16,921 nucleotides of DNA from Draconibacterium sp. (GTDB lineage: Bacteria > Bacteroidota > Bacteroidia > Bacteroidales > Prolixibacteraceae), in contig JALUZN010000502.1 in NCBI GenBank assembly GCA_027011835.1, positions 1 through 16,921 on the forward strand, written 5' to 3'. Under the pieces are notes generated by a model. It was given only the letters and a program-made list of their open reading frames with translations, was not told where the DNA came from and did not search any database. The translations under genes were made by a program, and so were the position numbers. Positions 1 through 6,936 of this stretch are shown here, piece after piece. Position 1 is the stretch's first letter. Each line of letters opens with the position of its first letter.

Positions 1-345
1 GCCAAACACCATCATATAAAGAAGAAAAATTAAATCGCCTTTAAAATTGAGGTTTTCGAACCATGGAAACCAACCCGTACCATTTAAAATAGGAATAAAC
101 ATTAAACTTGTAACCGATGCTGTAATTGCAAAAGCCGGCCCAAGATGCTGCATCCACCCATGGTTAATTGCCGTTCTCTTACTGTACAGTTTTACGATAT
201 CAAGAAAATTCTGATAAGCAGGTGGTCCAACTCTATTTTGAACGCGGGCTGTAATTTTACGAACAAAACCACCATAAAATACACCAACTACAAAAGCCAG
301 AAATACGGTGGCTAAAAATCCTAATATTGTTATCCAAATGTTCAT
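1..345 (-). CDS. NuoH-like (complex I subunit 1 / MbxM-MbhM type) membrane subunit, 3' end beyond left edge
   Basis: The first 115 residues of a NuoH-family subunit, the helix bundle that links the peripheral redox arm of complex I-like enzymes to the ion-pumping arm. Translation from the ATG at 345 runs open to the window edge. Residues 1-28 form a membrane helix, followed by the family signature RKITARVQNRVGPP (29-42) and DIVKLYSK (49-56), which in complex I and membrane-bound hydrogenases lies near the quinone or redox interface. A second hydrophobic stretch begins near residue 70. It is the last visible gene of the mrp-like operon, 26 bases after the NuoL-like gene. Its place directly after two antiporter-like subunits matches the MBX/MBS order I remember (H, H', M). 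The family is certain; quinone NuoH versus hydrogenase or sulfur-reductase subunit cannot be decided from this fragment. Confidence 0.9.
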   Translation of the reverse strand, partial: MNIWITILGFLATVFLAFVVGVFYGGFVRKITARVQNRVGPPAYQNFLDIVKLYSKRTAINHGWMQHLGPAFAITASVTSLMFIPILNGTGWFPWFENLNFKGDLIFLLYMMVFG

Positions 346-371
346 ATTCCGATGTGTAAATATTCAGTAGA

Positions 372-2225
372 TTATAAAAATATCTGTTTTGAAAATAGTA
401 TAAGAATAACCAAAAACACAATTACATAAAGTGCGTATGTTTGACCATTCCCTGTATAAAATCTCCTTAAAAAGTTAAAAAACGACTCCAATCCTTCGCC
501 CAAATGGTTATAATAAAAGTCCATTGTCCTTTTCATTACCGGTTCAATGGCCCTTTCGAAAGGCTTATAAAAATCGACAGCGTAAGTTAAATTCTCGTTC
601 TCGGTTGGTATCTCTCCCGATGTATGAATATCTTTTGTTGTAACGTACCGTGTACGTTTTCTGTTCCACAAAGCAAGGTAGATAAATGCCAGTATAAAAA
701 TGGTTCCTATTGCACTAATTATCGACATTGTATCGACATGATCGCCCCAGCCATTACTGAGTACAGTCATGCTCCAATCAACAGTTCCCATTCCGAGAAC
801 TTCCATTCCTTTCGCAATAGGGTCGAAAAGCAATCCCGGGAAAACGCCGAAAACAAATAACAACGCTGCCATAAGAACCATTGGGATAACCATTGTTGCA
901 GGAGCCTCTTTTACGTTCTCAAACTCCTTCTCTTCCTGCCCGAGGAAAATGCCAAAAAGGAAACGGTAACAGTACAAAAATGCTGCTGTTGAACTGAGGA
1001 ATGCCATAATAACTAAAAAGTAGTGGTCGGAAACAATTAACGATTCGTAGAACATCCATTTCCCAACAAACCCTGCCAGTGGAGGAATACCTGCTAACGC
1101 AATAATACTTATTAGTGCAGCAAGAAAGGTCCACGGCATTTTTCGAATAAGTGCTCCCAGTTTGGTCATATCGGTTGTACCGGTTTGCCGTTCAACCGCA
1201 CCAACAACCAAGAACAGAGTTCCTTTAAATATAGTATGAACAACTGCAAGAAAGAGTGCTGCCATTACCGAAAGTTTTGTGCCAACAGCAAGTCCCATTA
1301 CAATATACCCCAATTGACCAATTGAGGAATATGCCAACAACTTTTTAGCATCGGTTTGAATTACTGCATAAAATGTTGCCATAACACCTGTAATTGCGCC
1401 AAGCCAAGCTAAAACATTGCTAATGTAAAATGTATTTGTTCCGAATGTACTGCTGTTTGCGAAAACGGAAATCAATACAATTCCCATTCCGAAGATTCCC
1501 ATTTTAGAAAGAAGACCGGAGAAAACGGAAGTGTACGACATTGGCGAGTCGGAATAGGCACGCGGTGCCCAAACATGCAACGGCATTACGGCTGCTTTTA
1601 CTCCAAAAGTAATAAGGAGTAAAATACCCACCATTGTTTGTTGCTGAATGGCAAAACCCGAGAAATGAGAAACCAAATCGGAGATAAGAACGGTTCCCAT
1701 TTGTGCTTTCATAAAAACGATGGCAAGCAGCATTGAATAGCCGCCAACAGCACTAAATATCATATATTTTATTCCTACCCGTCCTTCACTTAATCCCTGA
1801 TAAACAACAATAAGGAACGACGACCAGGTCATAATTTCCCAGAAAATAAAAAGTGAAATAAAATCGCGGCTAAAAATAATTCCCATCATTGCCATAATGG
1901 AAAGCATAAAATTAAGATAAAAATATCCAAGCCGGTCTCGCCCTTTCATATACGAAATTGAGTAAAGCAAAACGAGTGATGAAAATCCGAGGATTAATGC
2001 ACCGAATATCCAGCTGTAACCATTAATTCCCATGCTCAGATGCATTCCTCCGAGGACAAAGTCGAAATTATCGGCTGTGCCGGTTCCCGTAAAAAAAAGT
2101 ACTGCGGCGGCAACTGTTGCAACAAAAGCTGTTACTCCCGAAAGCAAAGGTTTTATCTGGTTCAGCAAAAACGAGAGAACTCCTCCGGCTAACAAAATCA
2201 ATATAATTAATACTATGTTGTTCAT
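372..2225 (-). CDS. Second antiporter-like subunit (NuoL/MrpA-N/MbxH'-type), 617 aa
   Basis: A proton-conducting membrane transporter subunit with about 14-16 helices, expected to translocate H+ or Na+ when driven by the redox arm. Family ion-channel residues are visible: Glu129 in FIFWEIMTW (TM5), Lys209 in GVKAAVMPLHVW (TM7), Lys240 (TM8), His329 and Lys333 in VVHTIFKGTLF, and Lys388 in LAGFVGKWMF (TM12). The C-terminus carries a charged amphipathic stretch (about 535-590) and a final helix, like the lateral helix and anchor of NuoL. I chose the ATG at 2225; an in-frame TTG three codons upstream (2234) is a less likely start. It follows the MrpD-like gene by 23 bases. Having this long subunit in addition to an MrpD-like one fits MBX/MBS-type machines with two antiporter-like subunits. 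Membrane-transporter assignment is very sure; exact partner naming is inference. Confidence 0.93.
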   Translation of the reverse strand: MNNIVLIILILLAGGVLSFLLNQIKPLLSGVTAFVATVAAAVLFFTGTGTADNFDFVLGGMHLSMGINGYSWIFGALILGFSSLVLLYSISYMKGRDRLGYFYLNFMLSIMAMMGIIFSRDFISLFIFWEIMTWSSFLIVVYQGLSEGRVGIKYMIFSAVGGYSMLLAIVFMKAQMGTVLISDLVSHFSGFAIQQQTMVGILLLITFGVKAAVMPLHVWAPRAYSDSPMSYTSVFSGLLSKMGIFGMGIVLISVFANSSTFGTNTFYISNVLAWLGAITGVMATFYAVIQTDAKKLLAYSSIGQLGYIVMGLAVGTKLSVMAALFLAVVHTIFKGTLFLVVGAVERQTGTTDMTKLGALIRKMPWTFLAALISIIALAGIPPLAGFVGKWMFYESLIVSDHYFLVIMAFLSSTAAFLYCYRFLFGIFLGQEEKEFENVKEAPATMVIPMVLMAALLFVFGVFPGLLFDPIAKGMEVLGMGTVDWSMTVLSNGWGDHVDTMSIISAIGTIFILAFIYLALWNRKRTRYVTTKDIHTSGEIPTENENLTYAVDFYKPFERAIEPVMKRTMDFYYNHLGEGLESFFNFLRRFYTGNGQTYALYVIVFLVILILFSKQIFL

Positions 2226-2248
2226 CGTAAACAAATTTCAGATTAATA

Positions 2249-3733
2249 TTAATGCCCCACAGAGAGAACATTCGAAATATAAGCTCCTTTATCTAATAAT
2301 GTATCGGCCGCCCGGTGAATAAAACCGGTAATAATATCGGGATAAAACCCTACCAGCAATATTACCACTGCCAAAACGGTCATAGAAAAATACCCGCCAA
2401 AAGTTGGTTTATGAACCACCTCTTTATCGGTAGGTTTTCCAAAATAGAGTTTGGCAACCACGCGGAAATAATAAACTATTTCGACGATTGAAACCAGTAG
2501 AATTATTGCCACAAGAGCAAGCATCGATTCGTCGGCAGCAGCAATAAGAATGTACAATTTGCTCCAGAACCCTGAAAACGGCGGCAAGCCAACAATTGCA
2601 AAAGCTCCTATCGAAAAGAGAAATCCCATATAGGGAAATTTCTTGCCAATTCCCGACAACCCTTTAATATCTTTTGAAGTAGAATTATACACAAAAAAGC
2701 TACCCGACATAAAAAGCAAGCTTTTAATTATGGCGTGGTTAAACATCAGAAACAGAGCGCCAAAAACGGCCTCTTTTGTGCCAATTCCGAATGCAATTAA
2801 AACAAACCCCATTTGCCCAATTGAAGAGTAGGCCAGCATTCGTTTAAGATTGGTCTGTTTCATGGCAGCAAACTCGGCAATTATAAGGGTAATTATTCCC
2901 ATTATTATAAGGTACTGATAAGCGCCCTGAATATCGAAAAGGGTAAAAATTACGCGAATCAGCGAATAGACTCCGGCTTTAACAACAAGCGCGGCAAACG
3001 TTGCGCCTACCGGACTTGGTGCTTGCGAATAAGCATCGGGAGCCCAACCGTTAAGCGGAAACATTTCGGCTTCAATTCCAAGTCCTGTTAAAAAGAGAAT
3101 AAGAATTGTAACTTTCATTCCTACAGGAACGGTATGCATTCGCTCGGCAATCATTGCCATATTTAACGTGCCCACCTGTGTATATAATAAAAGAATAGCA
3201 AGCAACATAAAAGTTGATGCAAGCGAACCAATCAGCAGGTATTTAAAACCGGCTTCGGCACCATCGCGGTCGCGGTAAAACGATGTTAACGAGTACGATG
3301 CAATAGCGGTAATTTCCATAAAAACGAACATATTGAAAATATCGCCGGTAAGTACCACGCCCACCGAGCCGGTAACCAACATCATAAACAGTATGTAATA
3401 TTTTAGTGCAGGTTCGTTATCGACCTTTTTAAAGCGGTAGCTGAAAATCCAGATTAGTGTGGCCATAAAAACCATTAACGAAACCAAAAACCCTGTAAAC
3501 TGACTAAAAACGAGGTTTATTCCCCACGGAGCCTGCCAACCGGCAAGTGTTTCAATAATTGGTTGCCCGGTTTCTGTAACGCGTTGCATAAGTACAACCG
3601 AAACAAACAACAGGTACGTTAAAACAACTCCCGGAATAATCCTTACCAACTCTCTGTTAACTTTTGCAAGCAGCGGCATCAGAAACGCGGCCAGCAAAGG
3701 CAATGCAATATAATGTACCGGACTTATTACCAT
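2249..3733 (-). CDS. mrpD: First antiporter-like subunit, MrpD/NuoN family, 494 aa
   Basis: A Mrp/complex I antiporter-like subunit with about 14 helices. TM5 carries Glu140 in FVFMEITAIASYS, TM8 carries Lys252 in VVKAGVYSLIR, and the broken-helix motif HAIIKSLLF holds His333 and Lys337; Lys392 lies in SGFWSKLYIL. The usual TM7 lysine (GIKA..FPLH.W in MrpD and NuoL/M/N) is Glu221 here, in GIEAEMFPLNGWAPDAY. That is a charge reversal at a residue central to proton transfer, so pumping through this subunit may differ from classical Mrp; it may also be normal for this subfamily. The ATG at 3733 lies inside the end of mrpC (7-base overlap), which implies translational coupling. Length matches MrpD (about 490-500). 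Confidence 0.93.
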   Translation of the reverse strand: MVISPVHYIALPLLAAFLMPLLAKVNRELVRIIPGVVLTYLLFVSVVLMQRVTETGQPIIETLAGWQAPWGINLVFSQFTGFLVSLMVFMATLIWIFSYRFKKVDNEPALKYYILFMMLVTGSVGVVLTGDIFNMFVFMEITAIASYSLTSFYRDRDGAEAGFKYLLIGSLASTFMLLAILLLYTQVGTLNMAMIAERMHTVPVGMKVTILILFLTGLGIEAEMFPLNGWAPDAYSQAPSPVGATFAALVVKAGVYSLIRVIFTLFDIQGAYQYLIIMGIITLIIAEFAAMKQTNLKRMLAYSSIGQMGFVLIAFGIGTKEAVFGALFLMFNHAIIKSLLFMSGSFFVYNSTSKDIKGLSGIGKKFPYMGFLFSIGAFAIVGLPPFSGFWSKLYILIAAADESMLALVAIILLVSIVEIVYYFRVVAKLYFGKPTDKEVVHKPTFGGYFSMTVLAVVILLVGFYPDIITGFIHRAADTLLDKGAYISNVLSVGH

Positions 3734-4113
3734 TTCAATGATTTTATATGATCTATTCTTGCAGTATGATGATGACGATATAAACGAATTACCAGCGAAA
3801 GAGCCACTGCAGTAACTCCAAACCCGATAACAATTGCCGTAAGAACCAGTGCTTGCGGAACGGGGTCGACCATTGCCGTACCCTGATTAACAAGTTCAAT
3901 TCCTTTTTCAGAAAAAATAGGGGCAGTACCTCCTTTAATGAAGCCCACTGCAATAAATAGCAGATGAACTCCCGCATCGATTATCGACAAACCAATTACA
4001 ATTTTAGTGAGGTGTTTTTTTACCAAAACGGCATATAAACCAATCAGTATTAGTCCTATGGCCGAGCCATAAACTCCTACCGAAATAATTTTATTATAAA
4101 GAATCGGATCCAT
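3727..4113 (-). CDS. mrpC: MrpC/MnhC (NuoK-like) subunit, 128 aa
   Basis: A small three-helix membrane subunit of Mrp-type antiporters, homologous to NuoK of complex I, which forms part of the ion path between the antiporter-like subunits and the rest of the membrane arm. The family signature DPVPQALVLTAIVIGFGV is at residues 83-100. Helices are near 12-31, 37-58 and 86-110, and Asp46 sits in the second helix where NuoK homologues keep an acidic or polar residue. A His-rich basic tail (HHHTARIDHIK) follows. The start ATG at 4113 shares one base with the stop of the preceding gene (TAATG), and its own stop overlaps the mrpD start. Identity is clear from signature and position. Confidence 0.93.
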   Translation of the reverse strand: MDPILYNKIISVGVYGSAIGLILIGLYAVLVKKHLTKIVIGLSIIDAGVHLLFIAVGFIKGGTAPIFSEKGIELVNQGTAMVDPVPQALVLTAIVIGFGVTAVALSLVIRLYRHHHTARIDHIKSLKW

Positions 4114-4832
4114 TATTTTTCAGTTTTAAAGTTCAGTAATGTTTCTAATACTCCGGTTAGTTCGGCAGCTACTTTAAATCCAACAGCAATGTAAATCAGG
4201 GGTATTACACCTCCCGAAATAAGGTCGTTTAAAGTTCCTGTTCCCAAAACATTTTCGAGGAAAGTGGCTCCTGAAATCAGGCCCCAAATACCCACCGATA
4301 CGAATAATATTCCGGCAACCGACTCAACCCAGGTTAATACATTATGACTAACGTGATAATCTTTATAAGCCATAAACATTAACAGGAATCCGGAAGCTAT
4401 AATTGCTCCGCCCTGAAATCCTCCTCCGGGAGTTAGATGCCCGTGAATAAAAACATAAGCACCCAAAACCAAAATGGCCGGGAAAATTAATTTGGCACCG
4501 GTTTGCAGCAGTTGCGACGAATTTTTCAAAATCATCACATCGTGTTCGCCTCTCTTTTTTCTGCGATATAAGATGCTTGCCAGCCCCGATGCGGCCAGAA
4601 AAAGTACAGTTACTTCGCCAAGCGTATCGAATCCGCGATAGTTAACAACAATGGCAGTAACAACATTGGCCACCGATAATTTTTCAACTGTATTATTAAG
4701 GTAGTATGCACCAACAGTTTCCTGCTGTTTTATATCTCCCATTCTCGATTCGCCAAAATTAATCTGCGAAAATGTGTCGGCCAGCACCCAGCCCACAACA
4801 ACCAGTAGTAATAGTATAAAAGCTCGTTTCAT
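4113..4832 (-). CDS. MbhE-MrpB fusion subunit (MbxF-like), 239 aa
   Basis: Two domains that are separate genes in the MBH operon are joined here. Residues 1-95 resemble MbhE, or the very end of MrpA: an N-terminal helix (3-19), a loop, then NVVTAIVVNYRGFDTLGEV (56-74) and a helix ending in basic residues. Residues about 100-239 are the MrpB/MnhB domain, with GHLTPGGGFQGG (131-142) as hallmark and four helices. Both belong to the Mrp module that supports sodium translocation in Mrp antiporters and in Mbh/Mbs complexes. Fusion of E and F is what I remember of MbxF in the MBX/MBS system, and explains why no separate mbhE is present. The 21-base gap from the preceding DUF4040 gene keeps it in the same operon. 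Confidence 0.9.
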   Translation of the reverse strand: MKRAFILLLLVVVGWVLADTFSQINFGESRMGDIKQQETVGAYYLNNTVEKLSVANVVTAIVVNYRGFDTLGEVTVLFLAASGLASILYRRKKRGEHDVMILKNSSQLLQTGAKLIFPAILVLGAYVFIHGHLTPGGGFQGGAIIASGFLLMFMAYKDYHVSHNVLTWVESVAGILFVSVGIWGLISGATFLENVLGTGTLNDLISGGVIPLIYIAVGFKVAAELTGVLETLLNFKTEK

Positions 4833-4853
4833 TTTTCAAATAAATTTTAGCAA

Positions 4854-5147
4854 TTACTTAGTTTCTTCTTCTCTATCGGGTTCTTTATTTACCGGAATTT
4901 CATCTTCGCGCCGCGAAGTGTTGCGTATGGTTATTACAAAAATTATTGTAGTAAGCGCAATTCCAATGGCGGCTTCGGTTAAAGCAACGTCGGGGGCCTG
5001 CATAATAAAAAAGTAGATGGAGAGCACCAAACTTATAACTCCGGTAGCAATTACCGCATAAAGCAAATCTTTCTGAACAACAGCATAAATAGCAGCCGCC
5101 AGAATAATAATAGCCAGTAGCGAAAAAAAGATTATATTAAATATCAT
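4854..5147 (-). CDS. DUF4040 / MbhD-like subunit (MrpA C-terminal domain), 97 aa
   Basis: A short three-helix membrane protein equivalent to the C-terminal DUF4040 domain of MrpA, standing alone as in MbhD/MbxD. Its hallmark QAPDVALTEAAIG is at residues 50-62, with Asp53 and Glu58 as conserved acidic residues of the family, embedded in the membrane. The tail after residue 76 is highly charged (RREDEIPVNKEPDREEE) and probably cytoplasmic. The start ATG overlaps the stop of mrpG in an ATGA arrangement, indicating coupled translation. A free-standing DUF4040 instead of a full-length MrpA is one reason to place the operon with MBH/MBX-type complexes rather than with a plain seven-subunit Mrp antiporter. 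Confidence 0.9.
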   Translation of the reverse strand: MIFNIIFFSLLAIIILAAAIYAVVQKDLLYAVIATGVISLVLSIYFFIMQAPDVALTEAAIGIALTTIIFVITIRNTSRREDEIPVNKEPDREEETK

Positions 5148-5491
5148 AACTCTTTGTCCTCCATATCTTTATAATCCTTTTCGTAAGCGTCAATTTTTTC
5201 TTTTTGGAAAAGCGATAATCCGGCACGGTAAGCTCCGCGTGCCAAAGCGTGCGAACTTAACGGGTTCGAAACGGCAATAAAAATAATTATCACTATCATT
5301 TTAACCATCCAGTCGGGTTGTAAAAAGCCAATTCCAAGCAACATACTCATTGCTCCCAGTGTCGACGATTTTGTTCCCGCCTGCAACCGATTATAAACAT
5401 CGGGCATCCGGTAAATTCCCAAAGCGCCCAGAAAAAGAAAAATACTTCCGAGCAGCACAAAAAAGGATCCTATATATTTTAGTATTTCCAT
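5144..5491 (-). CDS. mrpG: MrpG/MnhG subunit, 115 aa
   Basis: The small three-helix MrpG subunit of Mrp-type Na+/H+ antiporter modules. It shows the family motif GIYRMPDVYNRLQAGTKSSTLG (25-46) and the second conserved block NPLSSHALARGAY (76-88). Helices lie near 6-26, 43-58 and 62-77. The C-terminal 25 residues are lysine, glutamate and aspartate-rich and soluble. Length is usual for the family. The start codon shares one base with the mrpF stop (TAATG) and its TGA overlaps the next start, so the chain E-F-G-D is a continuous coupled unit. Confidence 0.94.
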   Translation of the reverse strand: MEILKYIGSFFVLLGSIFLFLGALGIYRMPDVYNRLQAGTKSSTLGAMSMLLGIGFLQPDWMVKMIVIIIFIAVSNPLSSHALARGAYRAGLSLFQKEKIDAYEKDYKDMEDKEL

Positions 5492-5754
5492 TACAATGCT
5501 TTTTCTAAATATCGTGCTAAAACAATTACTCCAATAAAACCAAGTATCGCATAAACCAACGACACATCGACATAAATATACCGTTGAAAAATATATGCCA
5601 ACAATGCTAAAGTAGCAGTAACAATAACCGACATAGTATCGAGTGCCACAACGCGGTCGGCTGCCGTTGGGCCTTTAATAAACCGGAGAATACCGAGTAT
5701 TAATGCCAACCCGATAAATCCTAAAGCTATATATAAAACAATATTCATCTCCAT
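5491..5754 (-). CDS. mrpF: MrpF/MnhF subunit, 87 aa
   Basis: A three-helix subunit of the Mrp module. The signature KGPTAADRVVALD is at residues 27-39, between a first helix (5-24) and a second (42-57); a third spans 61-82. Two in-frame ATGs (5754 and 5748) could initiate; I kept the first. It starts 12 bases after mrpE ends and overlaps mrpG by one base. In Mrp and MBH complexes MrpE, F and G form a small cluster at the distal end of the membrane arm. Nothing unusual is seen in length or motif. Confidence 0.94.
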   Translation of the reverse strand: MEMNIVLYIALGFIGLALILGILRFIKGPTAADRVVALDTMSVIVTATLALLAYIFQRYIYVDVSLVYAILGFIGVIVLARYLEKAL

Positions 5755-5766
5755 ACATATAGTTAT

Positions 5767-6276
5767 TTAATTGAATATTTTAAGTAATATTTTTTCGAAA
5801 TCGCCTGCAATTTCCTGCCGGGCCTCTTCCGAGTCTTCCGTTTTCACATCAACCCAATGAATAAAATATTTATTCCCAACCAAATCGACAGTAATAGTTC
5901 CCGGAGTAAGTGTTATGCTATTTGCCAATATCATTTTTGCAAAGTCGCTATTTAATTTTGTTTCAAACTCAACAATACCGGGATTAATTGGTAAACTTGG
6001 AGAAAGTACCCGGCGGGCAATATCGAAATTGGCTTTAAGCAAAGCAATAATAAAAACAAAAATGTATTTTACCATGTAAAATATACGGTGAGGCAGTAAA
6101 ATGTCGAGCCCGCAACACTGAGCTGCCTTGGCAGTAATTAGCGTAACAACTAACGAAACAATAACTCCGGTAATTAGCTCGGGTAAAGCAGTAGAAGTTG
6201 TAAACCCATACCAAACGGCAAACATCAACAACCAACTATATACAAATTTCGAAATGGTTAATCCTTTTGATTGCAT
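5767..6276 (-). CDS. mrpE: MrpE/MnhE subunit, first gene of the operon, 169 aa
   Basis: The MrpE subunit of Mrp-type modules (MbhA/MbxA equivalent). It has N-terminal helices at about 10-50 and 65-82, then a cytoplasmic domain containing the family blocks INPGIVEFETKL (97-108) and ILANSITLTPGTITVDL (116-132). An in-frame ATG at 6330 would add 18 residues (starting MIYLCFQKFQF), but I chose the ATG at 6276. The product then begins MQSKGLTISKFVYSW, close to the usual MrpE length of about 160-170, and a good promoter-like box (6319-6326) lies between the two ATGs. The gene opens the nine-gene minus-strand series. Confidence 0.92.
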   Translation of the reverse strand: MQSKGLTISKFVYSWLLMFAVWYGFTTSTALPELITGVIVSLVVTLITAKAAQCCGLDILLPHRIFYMVKYIFVFIIALLKANFDIARRVLSPSLPINPGIVEFETKLNSDFAKMILANSITLTPGTITVDLVGNKYFIHWVDVKTEDSEEARQEIAGDFEKILLKIFN

Positions 6277-6318
6277 GTGTACTAAACTTAAGTTGCAAAA
6301 TTGAAATTTTTGAAAGCA

Positions 6319-6326
6319 CAAATATA
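6319..6326 (-). promoter_or_regulatory. Candidate Bacteroidota -7 box for the mrp-like operon
   Basis: Read on the minus strand this is TATATTTG, a perfect match to the TAnnTTTG -7 element of the Bacteroidota primary sigma factor. It would place the transcript start roughly 30-40 bases before the ATG at 6276. The -33 side (around 6345-6350) is weak, so this is tentative. Confidence 0.45.
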
Positions 6327-6685
6327 TCATTTTTTAGCGTTGTTTTTAACACATTTGCTTAATACATTCGCTAATATAGAATAAACCAAAACAAGAACAT
6401 TTCGAAGACCATTCCTAACTACTGAACTTTTTATTATACAGGCATTTCCCCGTACGAATATGTATATTATTAAATTTATATGAATAAGCCATTTGAATCA
6501 AAAAAAAATAGCACTGTTTAAACCGGCAACTTTGAGACATAGCACACGACTAACTTAATACCCCATTATCAGAATTGAAAAATAGTTCAAAAAATATCAT
6601 ACATTCATACTCACAACAACATAGATATCAGTTTTTTATAACTATATTGCAAAAATAGATTTAAAACTTAAAACAAGTTTGCAAT

Positions 6686-6693
6686 TATATTTG
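6686..6693 (+). promoter_or_regulatory. Candidate Bacteroidota -7 box for sqr
   Basis: The bases TATATTTG match TAnnTTTG on the plus strand. A start about 7 bases downstream would give a leader of some 235 nt before the sqr ATG at 6937. No clear -33 TTTG is seen at the right spacing, so this is a weak call. Confidence 0.35.
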
Positions 6694-6757
6694 TTATACT
6701 ATTTCGAGAGTTGAAGCAAGGCAAAATCGCAAGAGATTCAATTCATTCACAAAGCGA

Positions 6758-6897
6758 TGAAGTTATTTAAAGTCAAAAGGGAATTTTCGATAGCGACAGG
6801 TTAATTTTGGCAAAGCTCGGGGTCTATATCATAGCCGGAATTATAGTCAATAACCGCTGAAGTCCAATAATTTTCAACTTCACTTTAAACAACTTCA
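6758..6897. repeat. Imperfect 16-bp inverted repeat enclosing 108 bases in the sqr leader
   Basis: The arm TGAAGTTATTTAAAGT (6758-6773) is the reverse complement of ACTTTAAACAACTTCA (6882-6897) with one mismatch. The enclosed segment contains a small hairpin, GG(T)CTAT / ATAGCC (6821-6836). The whole could be a leader RNA fold, a pair of protein-binding arms, or the ends of a decayed miniature element. No target-site duplication was found. Confidence 0.5.
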
Positions 6898-6936
6898 AAA
6901 TAAATGGTTCTAATTATTAACTAAAACGTAAAGATT

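Larger units (their letters stand above)
6277..6936. other. 660-base divergent intergenic region between the mrp-like operon and sqr
   Basis: AT-rich, with only very short open frames and no tRNA or known RNA family that I recognise. It contains a promoter-like box for each direction (6319-6326 minus; 6686-6693 plus) and another weaker minus-strand TATTTTTG near 6648. A long-span inverted repeat (6758-6773 with 6882-6897) and a small hairpin (6821-6836) lie in the presumed sqr leader. The length is large compared with the compact genes on either side, which suggests regulation. Confidence 0.6.

Noticed and set aside
2226..2234. TTG start for the NuoL-like subunit
   Set aside because: An ATG three codons later is a better start, and the residues gained match no family feature.
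1..6276. A plain seven-gene Mrp Na+/H+ antiporter operon
   Set aside because: There is no full-length MrpA, the DUF4040 domain stands alone, and a NuoH-like subunit is present, which antiporters lack.
6277..6330. An 18-residue N-terminal extension of mrpE from the ATG at 6330
   Set aside because: The extension is unlike MrpE starts, and a TATATTTG promoter box lies within it; the ATG at 6276 gives normal family length.
6758..6897. A complete transposable element or tRNA in the sqr leader
   Set aside because: No transposase, target duplication, or cloverleaf was found; only the inverted repeat is supported.
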